A stretch of 44,977 bases of DNA from the NCBI GenBank assembly GCA_902795255.1, contig CADBKS010000013.1:1-44977 (forward strand). The letters run 5' to 3'. This stretch comes from an uncultured Chloroflexota bacterium (GTDB taxonomy: Bacteria > Chloroflexota > Anaerolineae > Anaerolineales > Anaerolineaceae). A program made the translations under genes and the position numbers. The notes beneath the pieces are model-generated. The model saw only the letters and a list, made by a program, of their open reading frames with translations. It made no database searches and was not told the DNA's origin. Below, one piece after another: positions 24,390 through 32,482 of the stretch (position 1 is its first letter; every line of letters begins with the position of its first letter).

Positions 24390-25619
24390 ATGGATAAAGA
24401 TGCGATTATTACTGCAATTGACGTCGGTACGACAAAGACCTGTACGCTGACCGCGCAGGTCGAGGATGAACAGAATGTCAGGATCCTCGGGGTGGGGATC
24501 GAACCGACACAGGGGATCCGCAAAGGGATGGTCATCGATATTCCGCTGGCAGCGAATTCGATCGCCATGTCCATCAAGAAAGCGGAACGTTCCTCCGGAC
24601 TGCAGATCGAAAGCGCGGTCGTCAGCGCTGCCGGGTCCCATATCTCATCGATCAATAACCGCGCCACTGTCGGGATCGTCGGGGGGATCATCAGCAAGGA
24701 GGATGTCAGCCGGGTGCTGGAATCCGTCAAGGCGATCTCGATCCCGAATAACCGCACGATCATCCATACGATCCAGCGGACGTTCTCGGTTGACGGTGTG
24801 GAGGGGATCCGTTCCCCAAGCGGTATGTATGGTTCCCGCCTGGATGTTGAAGCGCATATCATCACCGGGTCCGAGGCATCGATCGAAAACCTGCGGAAAT
24901 GTATCATGACCGCGGAAGTTGACGTGAACCAGTTCGTGCTGAATTCGCTTGCGGATGCATCGGTCCTGCTCACGGATATTGAAAAACAGATGGGGGTGGT
25001 TATATGTGATATCGGCGGCGGTACGATCGATCTGGCGATGTTCATCAACAATGATATCTGGCATACGAATGTGATCCCGGTCGGAGGGAACCATATTACA
25101 GCGGATATTTCGCAGGCATTTCATATCCCTTCTTCCCAGGCGGAGGAAGTCAAAAAAATGCACGGGTGTGCGCTGCCGAAATATGTGGATGACCAGGAAT
25201 ATTTCTACTGCCGTACGTTCGGCAAGGATGAGGCGGCCAAATTCAGCCGCAAACAGCTTGCCGAAGTGATCAACATGCGTACGGAAGAAATGTTCCAGCT
25301 GATCCTCCAGGAGATAAAGCGCTCCGGTTATGACAACCTGCTTCCGGCGGGTATGGTCCTGACCGGCGGAACTGCGCTGCTGCCGGGGATCGATAAATTA
25401 GGGTCGGATATTCTCGGAATGCCGGTAAGAATTGCAAAACCCGAAAAGATGACAGGTATGATCGACCAGCTGAACAGTCCGGAATATTCGGCCGCTGTCG
25501 GGCTTTTGTACTGGAGCATGGTGGCGAAAGACAGCACCGCGGAGGAGACCGCGAAGCAGAATAAGATCGTCACCGCGGGTGACAGGGTGAAGACCTTCCT
25601 GAGGTCCCTGCTGCCGTGA
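24390..25619 (+). CDS. ftsA: Actin-like Z-ring anchor FtsA
   Basis: A 409-residue actin-fold ATPase that tethers FtsZ to the membrane. ATG 24390 is chosen over the upstream TTG because GTGGAGA lies 7 bases before it. Phosphate loop 1 is AIDVGTTKTC, phosphate loop 2 is VICDIGGGTIDLAMF and the adenosine motif is VLTGGTALLPGI. The C-terminal region (GDRVKTFLRSLLP) looks like the short amphipathic membrane-targeting helix. It is followed by about 200 bp of AT-rich regulatory DNA before ftsZ. Confidence 0.95.
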   Translation: MDKDAIITAIDVGTTKTCTLTAQVEDEQNVRILGVGIEPTQGIRKGMVIDIPLAANSIAMSIKKAERSSGLQIESAVVSAAGSHISSINNRATVGIVGGIISKEDVSRVLESVKAISIPNNRTIIHTIQRTFSVDGVEGIRSPSGMYGSRLDVEAHIITGSEASIENLRKCIMTAEVDVNQFVLNSLADASVLLTDIEKQMGVVICDIGGGTIDLAMFINNDIWHTNVIPVGGNHITADISQAFHIPSSQAEEVKKMHGCALPKYVDDQEYFYCRTFGKDEAAKFSRKQLAEVINMRTEEMFQLILQEIKRSGYDNLLPAGMVLTGGTALLPGIDKLGSDILGMPVRIAKPEKMTGMIDQLNSPEYSAAVGLLYWSMVAKDSTAEETAKQNKIVTAGDRVKTFLRSLLP

Positions 25620-25626
25620 TATTGTT

Positions 25627-25640
25627 CTTAAATTTTTAAG
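25627..25640. repeat. CTTAAA/TTTAAG inverted repeat 1 (imperfect centre)
   Basis: CTTAAATTTTTAAG, 8 bp after the ftsA stop. It differs from the later perfect palindromes by one central base. It could be the first operator half-set, or a weak terminator stem, though there is no clean T-run. Confidence 0.5.
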
Positions 25641-25644
25641 ATTG

Positions 25645-25674
25645 TTGCTTAAAATTAAAATTTTAAGGTAAAAT
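25645..25674 (+). promoter_or_regulatory. Candidate distal ftsZ promoter
   Basis: TTGCTT (25645-25650), an 18-bp spacer and TAAAAT (25669-25674). The spacer is almost filled by inverted repeat 2, the same arrangement as at the proximal promoter. It is weaker than the proximal promoter in spacing and -35 match. Confidence 0.4.
25648..25667. repeat. CTTAAA/TTTAAG inverted repeat 2 (8-bp arms, 4-bp loop)
   Basis: CTTAAAAT, TAAA, ATTTTAAG: the same outer arms as the other three repeats with a wider centre. It overlaps the spacer of an upstream promoter-like pair, TTGCTT (25645-25650) and TAAAAT (25669-25674). Confidence 0.55.
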
Positions 25675-25680
25675 AGAGCA

Positions 25681-25724
25681 TTAGATAGGGAAACAATTTC
25701 TTTTAGATAGGGAAACAATTTCTT
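25681..25724. repeat. Perfect 22-bp tandem duplication in the ftsA-ftsZ gap
   Basis: Two identical 22-bp units, 25681-25702 and 25703-25724, each beginning TTAGATAGGGAAACAATTTC and ending TT. The second copy runs into inverted repeat 3. It may be a duplicated protein-binding site or a slippage product. Confidence 0.75.
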
Positions 25725-25735
25725 AAATATTTAAG
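25722..25735. repeat. Perfect palindrome CTTAAATATTTAAG, copy 1
   Basis: A 14-bp perfect palindrome followed by ATA, so 17 bases are identical to the copy at 25767. The copies are 45 bp apart start to start, about four helical turns. Confidence 0.7.
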
Positions 25736-25758
25736 ATAGGTTAAACGGAGAAAAATAA

Positions 25759-25787
25759 TTGCTAAACTTAAATATTTAAGATAAAAT
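25759..25787 (+). promoter_or_regulatory. Proximal ftsZ promoter with operator-like palindrome in its spacer
   Basis: TTGCTA (25759-25764), a 17-bp spacer and TAAAAT (25782-25787), about 35 bp before the ftsZ ATG. The -35 is identical to the one at mraZ. The palindrome CTTAAATATTTAAG occupies 25767-25780, almost the whole spacer, so a bound protein would compete with RNA polymerase. Confidence 0.65.
25767..25780. repeat. Perfect palindrome CTTAAATATTTAAG, copy 2 (within the promoter spacer)
   Basis: Identical to the copy at 25722-25735. Its place between the -35 and -10 elements is the strongest argument that this repeat family is an operator rather than chance AT-richness. Confidence 0.7.
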
Positions 25788-25821
25788 ATCTGTATTGGTT
25801 AGAATTAAAAGGGAGAGAGAT

Positions 25822-27030
25822 ATGGAAAACTTTGGAGAGAGTGGTGCCCGTATCAAAGTCATTGGCGTCGGCGGCGCCGGCTGCAATGCAGTCAATCGCA
25901 TGATCGATGAAGGCATGCAGGGTCTTGAATTCATCGCTGTTAACACGGACTCACAGGCGCTGATCGCCTCGAAGGCCGGCACCCGGGTGCGGATCGGGGA
26001 GAAATCCACACGCGGGCTGGGAGCCGGGGGAAACCCTGAAGTCGGCCGCACGGCCGCGGAAGAGTCCCGCGACGAACTTCGCGAAGCCCTGAACGGCGCA
26101 GATATGGTGTTCATTACCGCGGGTATGGGCGGCGGTACCGGTACCGGTGCGGCCCCGATCGTCGCGGAGATCTGCCGTGAGATCGGCGCACTGACCATCG
26201 GTGTCGTCACCAAGCCTTTCAGCTTTGAAGGTCCGCGCCGCATGAAGTCCGCCGTTTCCGGCATTGAGAACCTCAAGAAGAATGCCGATACGCTGATCGT
26301 CATCCCGAATGACCGTCTGCTTCAGATCGTTGACAAGAAAGTCACCATGAAGGCCGCGTTCAGCCAGGCCGATGATGTCCTGCGTCAGGGTATCCAGGGG
26401 ATCTCCGAACTGATCACCATCCCGGGCCTGATCAACCTCGACTTCGCGGATGTCCGCGCGATCATGTCCGAAGGCGGAGCCGCGCTGATGGCCATCGGTG
26501 TCGGTGAAGGTGAAGACCGTGCCCGCAAGGCTGCCGAAAAGGCGATTAACAACGAACTGCTGGATGTGGCGATCACCGGTGCCCGCGGTATCCTGTTCAA
26601 CGTCACCGGCGGCGAAGATATGACCCTGTTTGAGGTCAATGAAGCTGCCGCGATCATCCGTGAATCCGCAGACAAGGATGTCAACCTGATCTTCGGTGCT
26701 GTGATCGATCCCGCACTCAAAGACCAGATCCGCATCACTGTTGTGGCGACCGGTTATCCGGAAGCGGATGCCTACGTCGGCAATGAACCGATCCTGGCCC
26801 GCCAGAGCCCCGCAGTGCCTGTCCGTTCCCAGGCTGCTCCGGCCGTCAACACAAGCCGCTATTATCAGGCTCCGGAAAGTTCTGTCCGTCAGGCTGTTCC
26901 GGTGACCACACAGCCGAAAGCTTCCGCGGAATCCTCCGATGGCAGCGGTCTTCCCGGTTTCCTCAGACAGACCCGGAAAGAAAGCAAGCTGGATATTCCG
27001 CCGTTCCTGAAAATGAAATCCCGGGACTGA
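25822..27030 (+). CDS. ftsZ: Cell-division GTPase FtsZ
   Basis: A 402-residue tubulin homologue that forms the Z-ring. ATG 25822 follows GGGAGAGAG; the open frame begins earlier, but the product [20 protein letters not shown] fits the family. The GTP signature loop [10 protein letters not shown] is at about 103-112, and the T7 loop has [18 protein letters not shown] linker of about 60 residues rich in Pro, Gln and Ser leads to the C-terminal peptide [13 protein letters not shown], the FtsA-binding tail. It is separated from ftsA by its own promoter region, allowing extra ftsZ expression. A strong terminator follows, with no spoIIGA or sigE after it. Confidence 0.97.
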   Translation: MENFGESGARIKVIGVGGAGCNAVNRMIDEGMQGLEFIAVNTDSQALIASKAGTRVRIGEKSTRGLGAGGNPEVGRTAAEESRDELREALNGADMVFITAGMGGGTGTGAAPIVAEICREIGALTIGVVTKPFSFEGPRRMKSAVSGIENLKKNADTLIVIPNDRLLQIVDKKVTMKAAFSQADDVLRQGIQGISELITIPGLINLDFADVRAIMSEGGAALMAIGVGEGEDRARKAAEKAINNELLDVAITGARGILFNVTGGEDMTLFEVNEAAAIIRESADKDVNLIFGAVIDPALKDQIRITVVATGYPEADAYVGNEPILARQSPAVPVRSQAAPAVNTSRYYQAPESSVRQAVPVTTQPKASAESSDGSGLPGFLRQTRKESKLDIPPFLKMKSRD

Positions 27031-27090
27031 TCCCGAAAAGTAAGTAACTGAGATTTATTCCCGTATCTCTCTGTTAGAAGTAAAATAAAG

Positions 27091-27120
27091 GCGCCTCTGA
27101 ATCACAGAGGCGCTCTTTTT
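27091..27120. terminator. Intrinsic terminator after ftsZ, probably bidirectional
   Basis: GCGCCTCTG (27091-27099), loop AATCA, CAGAGGCGC (27105-27113), then TCTTTTT. It lies 60 bp after the ftsZ stop between convergent operons. On the minus strand the stem is followed by CTTTATTTTA, so it may also stop ribF transcripts. Confidence 0.9.
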
Positions 27121-27151
27121 AGATGAACATTGTAATCGGACGGGAAGGGTA

Positions 27152-27178
27152 CAGAGGTGCCTGATACAGGTGCCTCTG
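27152..27178 (+). other. Stem-loop between the convergent ftsZ and ribF operons
   Basis: CAGAGGTGCCTG, loop ATA, CAGGTGCCTCTG. As plus-strand RNA this gives a 12-bp stem with two G-U pairs; as minus-strand RNA it has two mismatches. There is no T-run on either side. It shares CAGAGG/CCTCTG with the ftsZ terminator stem 40 bp away. The rest of 27121-27273 holds no gene. Confidence 0.45.
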
Positions 27179-27273
27179 CATTGAATGGGAACGGTTGCCT
27201 GCAGGCACGCAGTGCCGAAGGACCGTTACCTCTCGCTGTAACCGCTCTCCCGGTTATAACAGTCGATAGATTT

Positions 27274-28200
27274 TTACAGCAGGATCTGACGGGCTTTTTC
27301 GATGTCCCGGGCGATCTGGGCGCGGAGTTCTTCCGCGGAGCCGAAGCGGACTTCTTCCCGAAGCATGCTGATGAACTCCAGCCGGGCCGTATCGCCGTAA
27401 AAATTACCGGCGGTGTTCAGCAGGTGGGACTCCACGGAGATGCCTTTGGCTTCCAGCCCGAAAGTAGGCCTGACGCCGACATTGGTCACGGCGGGATGTT
27501 TTTCCCCTTCGATCAGGACATTCACCGCGTAGACCCCGTTGGGCAGCCGGATCTTTCCTTCCGGGATCTGCGTATTCAGTGTCGGATAACCGATCTTCCG
27601 CCCGCGGGCTTCGCCGTGGATAACGCATCCGGAGAAGAAGAACGGATAGCCGAGCAGCCGGTTGGCCTCCGTCACCCTGCCTGCTGAGAGCAGCGCGCGG
27701 ATGCGTGTGGAGGAGATGACCTCCCCGTCCATGACATCCTTCGGAAATACTTCGGTGCTGAAGCCCAGATCATTGCCGATCTTTGTGATCAGCGGAGCGG
27801 TCCCGCTCCGTCCTTTTCCGAGAGAAAAATCTTCTCCCATGAAAAGTTTTTCGCAGTGCAGCTTCTGCTGCATCGCCTCCAGAAACGCTTCCGGGGAAAG
27901 GGCCGCGATCTCCCGGGTAAACGGGATGACGACGGTGTGCGTGATCCCGAGCTCTGTGAGGATCGCTTTCTGTTCTTCCGGCAGCAGGATCCGCTGATCG
28001 GGGGCCAGCCTTCCGAAAAGTACGGAGGGAAGCGGATCGAACAGGACCGCGGCTGAAGAGATCCCTTTTTCTTTCGCGTAAGCGACTGTCTCGCGGAGAA
28101 TATGCCGGTGCCCGAGGTGGATCCCGTCAAAGGCTCCGATCGCTGCCGAGGACGCTCCCGAAATCTCCGGACCGAAGATCATATCTGCCGTTACACTCAT
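27274..28200 (-). CDS. ribF: Bifunctional riboflavin kinase/FAD synthetase RibF
   Basis: A 308-residue enzyme making FMN and then FAD. The ATG at 28200 overlaps the truB stop (ATGA), which is why it is preferred to an upstream in-frame start. The N-terminal FAD synthetase domain has AIGAFDGIHLGHRHIL and the late STRIR motif. The C-terminal riboflavin kinase domain has GYPFFFSG, GRKIGYPTLN, LPNGVYAV and ESHLLN. It is the last gene of the nusA operon, which runs nusA-ylxR-infB-rbfA-nrnA-truB-ribF. Confidence 0.95.
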   Translation of the reverse strand: MSVTADMIFGPEISGASSAAIGAFDGIHLGHRHILRETVAYAKEKGISSAAVLFDPLPSVLFGRLAPDQRILLPEEQKAILTELGITHTVVIPFTREIAALSPEAFLEAMQQKLHCEKLFMGEDFSLGKGRSGTAPLITKIGNDLGFSTEVFPKDVMDGEVISSTRIRALLSAGRVTEANRLLGYPFFFSGCVIHGEARGRKIGYPTLNTQIPEGKIRLPNGVYAVNVLIEGEKHPAVTNVGVRPTFGLEAKGISVESHLLNTAGNFYGDTARLEFISMLREEVRFGSAEELRAQIARDIEKARQILL

Positions 28201-29114
28201 TGATAAAACACCTTCTTCGGCTTCCATTCATCCGTTTCGGGCACGTATTCCAGCAGCGCGATCAGTTCGCCCTGCTCCGAGACAGCCTTGCCGAAGGATC
28301 CATGAACGCCGGGTTCTGCGGGGATCCGGCGCCCATGCCGGATATCCGCTTCGGTCTCCATATCCAGGAAGACCTCTTCATAGTCATTCAGGGCTTCTGC
28401 CGCGGGGATGAGGTACTGGTACCAGGTCCCGTCTTCAAATGCCTTTTTCAGTGTGGCCAGCGGTACAGCGTCACGGAGCGAAAAATTGCCGCTCAGGGTC
28501 CTGCGCAGGCCGGAAAGGTAGGCCCCGCAGCCGAGCTTCTGCCCCAGGTCATGGGCGATGGAGCGGATATAGGTCCCGGACGAACAGATGATGTCGGCAG
28601 TCAGTTCCGGACGGGTGTATTCGATAAATTCAAAGGAATAAACGGTCACCTTCCGGGCGGCCAGTTCGACCTCCTGTCCTTTTCTTGCCAGGTCATAGGC
28701 TTTCTGCCCGTGGATCTTGATCGCGCTGTAGGCAGGGGGCACCTGGGTGATCTCCCCGGTGAAATCCGCCATCGCGTCCATGATCTCATCCTCATCTTCC
28801 GGTGCGTTGTAGCCGGTCTCAAGGATGTTTCCGTCCCCGTCATAGGTGTCGGAAACCGATCCGAAATGGATCTGCGCCTCGTAGCCTTTGCGGTCGGAGA
28901 CCAGGTATTCGCTGAGCCGTACGGCTGGGCCGATCAGGATGACCAGAACGCCGGAAGCCCTGGGATCCAGGGTGCCGGTATGCCCGATGCGCCGGAGACC
29001 GGTCCCTTTGCGGATGACGGCTACGACGTCGTGCGAGGTCATCCCGGAGGGTTTATCAACGATCAGGATGCCGGAAATCGCGCTTTTTAATTTTCGGCTG
29101 TCTTCATCTTTCAT
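28197..29114 (-). CDS. truB: tRNA pseudouridine-55 synthase TruB
   Basis: A 305-residue enzyme isomerising U55 in the T-loop of tRNAs. The start ILIVDKPSGMTSHDVV and the catalytic motif GHTGTLDPRASGVL, with its Asp, are diagnostic. KGYEAQIHFG, VPPAYSAIKI and CSSGTYIRSIAHDLG follow in order, then a PUA-like C-terminal part. It lies between nrnA (9 bp upstream) and ribF (overlapping). Confidence 0.96.
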   Translation of the reverse strand: MKDEDSRKLKSAISGILIVDKPSGMTSHDVVAVIRKGTGLRRIGHTGTLDPRASGVLVILIGPAVRLSEYLVSDRKGYEAQIHFGSVSDTYDGDGNILETGYNAPEDEDEIMDAMADFTGEITQVPPAYSAIKIHGQKAYDLARKGQEVELAARKVTVYSFEFIEYTRPELTADIICSSGTYIRSIAHDLGQKLGCGAYLSGLRRTLSGNFSLRDAVPLATLKKAFEDGTWYQYLIPAAEALNDYEEVFLDMETEADIRHGRRIPAEPGVHGSFGKAVSEQGELIALLEYVPETDEWKPKKVFYQ

Positions 29115-29123
29115 CGGTTCCCC

Positions 29124-30110
29124 CTATCGGGCACTGCTTTCTTCGATCATCTTTTTAGTGATGGCAAGGATCTGCGGGATCGCCTCTTCAAGGCCGCAGC
29201 GGATGGTCGCTCCGGAGGCTGCCACATGCCCGCCTCCCCCGACACTCAGGGCTAAGGCGGCTACGTCGTAACCGGGGACCGAACGCCAGGAGATCTTGGT
29301 TTCGTTGCTGCTGACTTCAGTGAACAGCACGGAAACATGCATTCCGCTGGTATTGATCATGTAGCTCACGAATCCCGGGTCATCGTCACTGTAAAAGCCG
29401 ATGGCTTCCCGTTCCGCTTTGCCGAATACGCTCCAGATCAGGTCGCCGTCGACATGGATGTTGTTCATCCCGAGCTTCCAGAGCGCCATTTCTACGGAGG
29501 TGTGCTCCTTGTGGGCCGCGCGGGAGATGGGATAAAGTTCCGCTCCATTGTCGATCAGGTCCGCGGCTGCGCGGAGTGAATCGGCGGTTACGTCTGAATT
29601 GGTGAAGGAGTTGGTGTCCGTGATGATGCCGCACAGCAGGGCGGAGCTGATCCGTTTGGTCATGGGGACGCCCATCAGCCGGAACAGCCCGGTGATGACA
29701 GCGCAGGCCGCCGGGGTGTCGCTTTCGATCCAGTTCAGCTTGCAGAAACCGTGGTTGGAGACATGATGGTCAATGCCGATATCCGGCGTGAGTTCGGGCC
29801 GTTTCAGAAAGTACTGCCCGGCACGGTCCGGACTGCTGATGTCCGGAAGAATGTAGCAATCCGGGTTCTGCGGCGCGCTGATGAAGGGATCTTTCCCGTT
29901 TTCATTAAACTGGAAAAGGAAGCGGTAGCGCTCCGGGATGGGGTCCTCGCAGACGTACTGCACTTTTTTCCCCATATCGGTGAGCGCCCAGCCCAGCGCG
30001 AGCACGGAGCCGACGGAGTCCCCGTCCGGTCGGATATGTGCGAATATCGCGATTTCTTCTGCTTCTTCGATACGTTTTCGGATCAGATCGATATCATCGT
30101 GAATGATCAA
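29124..30110 (-). CDS. nrnA: DHH-family oligoribonuclease/pAp phosphatase NrnA
   Basis: A 328-residue Mn-dependent phosphoesterase degrading short RNA oligomers and 3'-phosphoadenosine 5'-phosphate. It shows HIRPDGDSVGSVLAL, the IDHHVSN metal motif and the DHHA1 glycine motif GGGGHVAASGATI. No in-frame ATG lies near the N-terminus. TTG at 30110 is the likely start, with AAGGAG 8 bases upstream, inside the end of rbfA. In Bacillota this gene is normally found after rbfA and before truB, as here. Confidence 0.93.
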   Translation of the reverse strand: MIIHDDIDLIRKRIEEAEEIAIFAHIRPDGDSVGSVLALGWALTDMGKKVQYVCEDPIPERYRFLFQFNENGKDPFISAPQNPDCYILPDISSPDRAGQYFLKRPELTPDIGIDHHVSNHGFCKLNWIESDTPAACAVITGLFRLMGVPMTKRISSALLCGIITDTNSFTNSDVTADSLRAAADLIDNGAELYPISRAAHKEHTSVEMALWKLGMNNIHVDGDLIWSVFGKAEREAIGFYSDDDPGFVSYMINTSGMHVSVLFTEVSSNETKISWRSVPGYDVAALALSVGGGGHVAASGATIRCGLEEAIPQILAITKKMIEESSAR

Positions 30111-30113
30111 GGT

Positions 30114-30527
30114 TTATTCTCCTTCTTCGGCTTCAGTGTCTTCCTGCGCGGTTTCTTCATTCGCGGCGGCTTTTTGGGCTTCCTCTTCGTGGAGCTGTTT
30201 TATCAGGTATTCGATGCGGTCAGCGTTTTCCGGAGTGGGGTCCCAGTAAAAGCGCAGTTTGGGGAATGTACGCAGTTCGATCCCCTGGGAAAGCTGACTG
30301 CGGAGAAATCCGGAAGCGCTTTCCAGCCCGGCAAGGACCTCTTTGCTGCGTTCCCGCCCTTCGATGGCGGAAACATAGATGTTTGCGTAGTACAGTTCGC
30401 GGTCCACGTTCACGTCGGTGACCATAACGCCCTGGAGGCGGGGGTCTTCGACTTCGTAGATCAGCAGTTCGGACAGATCATCGCGGATGCGGTCTGCAAT
30501 TTTTTTCAGTCTGATCGGTGAAGGCAT
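30114..30527 (-). CDS. rbfA: Ribosome-binding factor A
   Basis: A 137-residue KH-like ribosome-assembly factor for 16S rRNA 5'-end maturation. The family pattern is clear: RIRDDLSELLIYEVEDPRL, VTDVNVDRELYYANIYVS, ASGFLRSQL and LRTFPKLRFYWDP. The last 20 residues are an acidic tail (EETAQEDTEAEEGE) beyond the usual end. It follows infB after a 98-bp spacer and is immediately followed by nrnA. Confidence 0.94.
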   Translation of the reverse strand: MPSPIRLKKIADRIRDDLSELLIYEVEDPRLQGVMVTDVNVDRELYYANIYVSAIEGRERSKEVLAGLESASGFLRSQLSQGIELRTFPKLRFYWDPTPENADRIEYLIKQLHEEEAQKAAANEETAQEDTEAEEGE

Positions 30528-30565
30528 TTTTTACTCCTCTGCGATTCTGATGATAAGGACTATGG

Positions 30566-30583
30566 AAGCCGCTTTCGCGGCTT
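30566..30583 (-). other. Hairpin with GAAA tetraloop in the infB-rbfA spacer
   Basis: On the minus strand AAGCCGC, GAAA, GCGGCTT forms a 7-bp stem with a GNRA tetraloop in the 98-bp gap between infB and rbfA. No T-run follows, so it is not a standard terminator. It could mark an mRNA processing or stability element. Confidence 0.5.
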
Positions 30584-30625
30584 TCATGGTTTTGGTTATG
30601 TTCTGTAGAGACCGGAAGATCCCGA

Positions 30626-32410
30626 TCAGGAACCGAAACGTTCCAGCGTGTAGGTCTCGAGAATATCGCCGACTTCGAAAGCCTCGAAGTTCTTGACGGC
30701 GATACCGCATTCCAGCCCTGCCTTGACTTCCTTGGCGTCGTCTTTTTCACGTTTCAGCGAGGTGATCTCGCTCTTCTGGATCTCTTCTCCGTTGCGGATC
30801 ACTTTGACGCGGCTGCCCTTGCGGATCTCGCCTTCGATCACACGGCTGCCCGCGATCACGCCGAGCTTGGAGATCTTGAAGGTGGCGCGGACCTCAGCCT
30901 TGCCGGTGGAGACTTCCTGATATTCCGGCTCCAGCATACCCTTCAGGGCTTTTTCAATATCTTCCGTCAGACGGTAGATAATGTTGTAGCAGCGGATGGA
31001 AACCCCTTCGTCTTCAGCCTTTTTCTTGGCGACGGCATCAGGCTGGACGTTGAACCCAATCACGATCCCGTGGGAAGCGGCTGCAAGCATCACGTCGTTT
31101 TCGGAGATGGCGCCGGCTTCGGAATGCAGGATGTTGATCTTGATCTCGCCTTCCTTGTTCAGGCTCTTCAGTTCGCCGATGATCGGGTCGATGGATCCGG
31201 TGACGTCTGTCTTAAGGACCAGGCAGAGCTCTTTGACATTGCCTTCCTGCGCCCGTTTGAAGAGATCTTCCAGCGTGAATTTCTCTTTGGTCTTGTTGGC
31301 GGCGGCTTCGGCCTTGCGGGCTTCCACGATCGCGCGGGCTTCCTTTTCCGAAGCGTATACCTGGAAAATATCACCGGCTGAAGGAACTTCCGTCAGGCCC
31401 ATGATCTGGACAGGAGTGGACGGTCCGGCTTTGTGGATCTTCTTGCCTTTGTAGTCGAACATGGCGCGGATCTTCCCGTGGGCGTTCCCGGCAAGGACGA
31501 TGTTGCCCATCTCAAGCGTACCGTTCTGGACCAGCAGTGTGGCCAGTACGCCTTTGGCACGGTCGACTTTGGCTTCGATCACCGTACCGAATACCTTCCC
31601 TTTCGGGTTGGCTTCGATTTTCATGGATTCGGCTGTCAGCAGGACAGCTTCCATCAGGTCTTCGATCCCCTGGTGCTGTTTGGCGGAAACAGGCACGACC
31701 ATGACACCGTCGGTGTCCCATTCATCCGGGACGAGTCCGTGGTCGGCCAGCTGTTTCTTGACCAGATCCGGGTTGGCGTCGGAGCGGTCCATTTTGTTCA
31801 TCGCGACGACGATCGGGACCCGTGCGGCCTTCGCATGGGCGATGGCTTCCTTGGTCTGGGGCATCACGCCATCATTGGCGGCCACGACCAAAATGACGAT
31901 ATCCGCACCCTGGGCACCGCGGGCACGCATCGCGCTGAAAGCCGCGTGGCCCGGAGTATCCAGGAATGTGATCGTCTTCCCTTTGTGTTCGACCTGATAA
32001 GCGCCGATGTGCTGTGTGATCCCGCCGGCTTCACCCGCGGTAACATTTGTGTTGCGGATCGCGTCCAGCAGCGAGGTTTTCCCGTGGTCCACATGGCCGA
32101 GGATCGTCACGACCGGCGGACGTTTCACCAGGCTGCGAGGGTCTTCCTTGTCAATGATCTGACGCCACAGCGGCACTTCGCCGTTGTCTTTTTCAATGGT
32201 TTCTTCTTCCAGCTTCTCCGGAATTGCCTCATAGCCGATCTCACTGGCAACGATGGCAGCTGTGTCAAAATCGATGGACTGATTGATGTTTGCCATCACG
32301 CCGTTCATCATGAGGATCTTGATGACCTGAATACTGGTCGCCCCCAGCAGTTTTGCCAGGTCACGAACCGTTATCGAAACAGGAATTTCTATTTTCTTTG
32401 CAGCACCCAT
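30626..32410 (-). CDS. infB: Translation initiation factor IF-2, short form
   Basis: A 594-residue GTPase delivering fMet-tRNA to the 30S subunit. ATG 32410 gives [20 protein letters not shown]. An upstream TTG would overlap the AAAGGAG ribosome site, which is itself 14 bases away, so the start is not certain. The GTPase domain has [10 protein letters not shown] (105-114), DTPGHAAF and NKMD, followed by the usual domains II to IV. What is missing is the long variable N-terminal extension that most bacterial IF-2 proteins carry: only about 95 residues precede the G domain. The gene lies downstream of nusA and ylxR. Confidence 0.95.
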   Translation of the reverse strand: MGAAKKIEIPVSITVRDLAKLLGATSIQVIKILMMNGVMANINQSIDFDTAAIVASEIGYEAIPEKLEEETIEKDNGEVPLWRQIIDKEDPRSLVKRPPVVTILGHVDHGKTSLLDAIRNTNVTAGEAGGITQHIGAYQVEHKGKTITFLDTPGHAAFSAMRARGAQGADIVILVVAANDGVMPQTKEAIAHAKAARVPIVVAMNKMDRSDANPDLVKKQLADHGLVPDEWDTDGVMVVPVSAKQHQGIEDLMEAVLLTAESMKIEANPKGKVFGTVIEAKVDRAKGVLATLLVQNGTLEMGNIVLAGNAHGKIRAMFDYKGKKIHKAGPSTPVQIMGLTEVPSAGDIFQVYASEKEARAIVEARKAEAAANKTKEKFTLEDLFKRAQEGNVKELCLVLKTDVTGSIDPIIGELKSLNKEGEIKINILHSEAGAISENDVMLAAASHGIVIGFNVQPDAVAKKKAEDEGVSIRCYNIIYRLTEDIEKALKGMLEPEYQEVSTGKAEVRATFKISKLGVIAGSRVIEGEIRKGSRVKVIRNGEEIQKSEITSLKREKDDAKEVKAGLECGIAVKNFEAFEVGDILETYTLERFGS

Positions 32411-32482
32411 ATCGTTCGTTTTCACTCCTTTCAAATCATTTCGATCTTACAATATCCGGGACTTTGTAAGCCTTGCCGAAGG

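Noticed and set aside
25620..25821. The AT-rich repeat region as a replication origin or phage attachment site
   Set aside because: No DnaA boxes (TTATCCACA type), integrase or tRNA lie nearby; the position between ftsA and ftsZ and the promoter match favour gene regulation.
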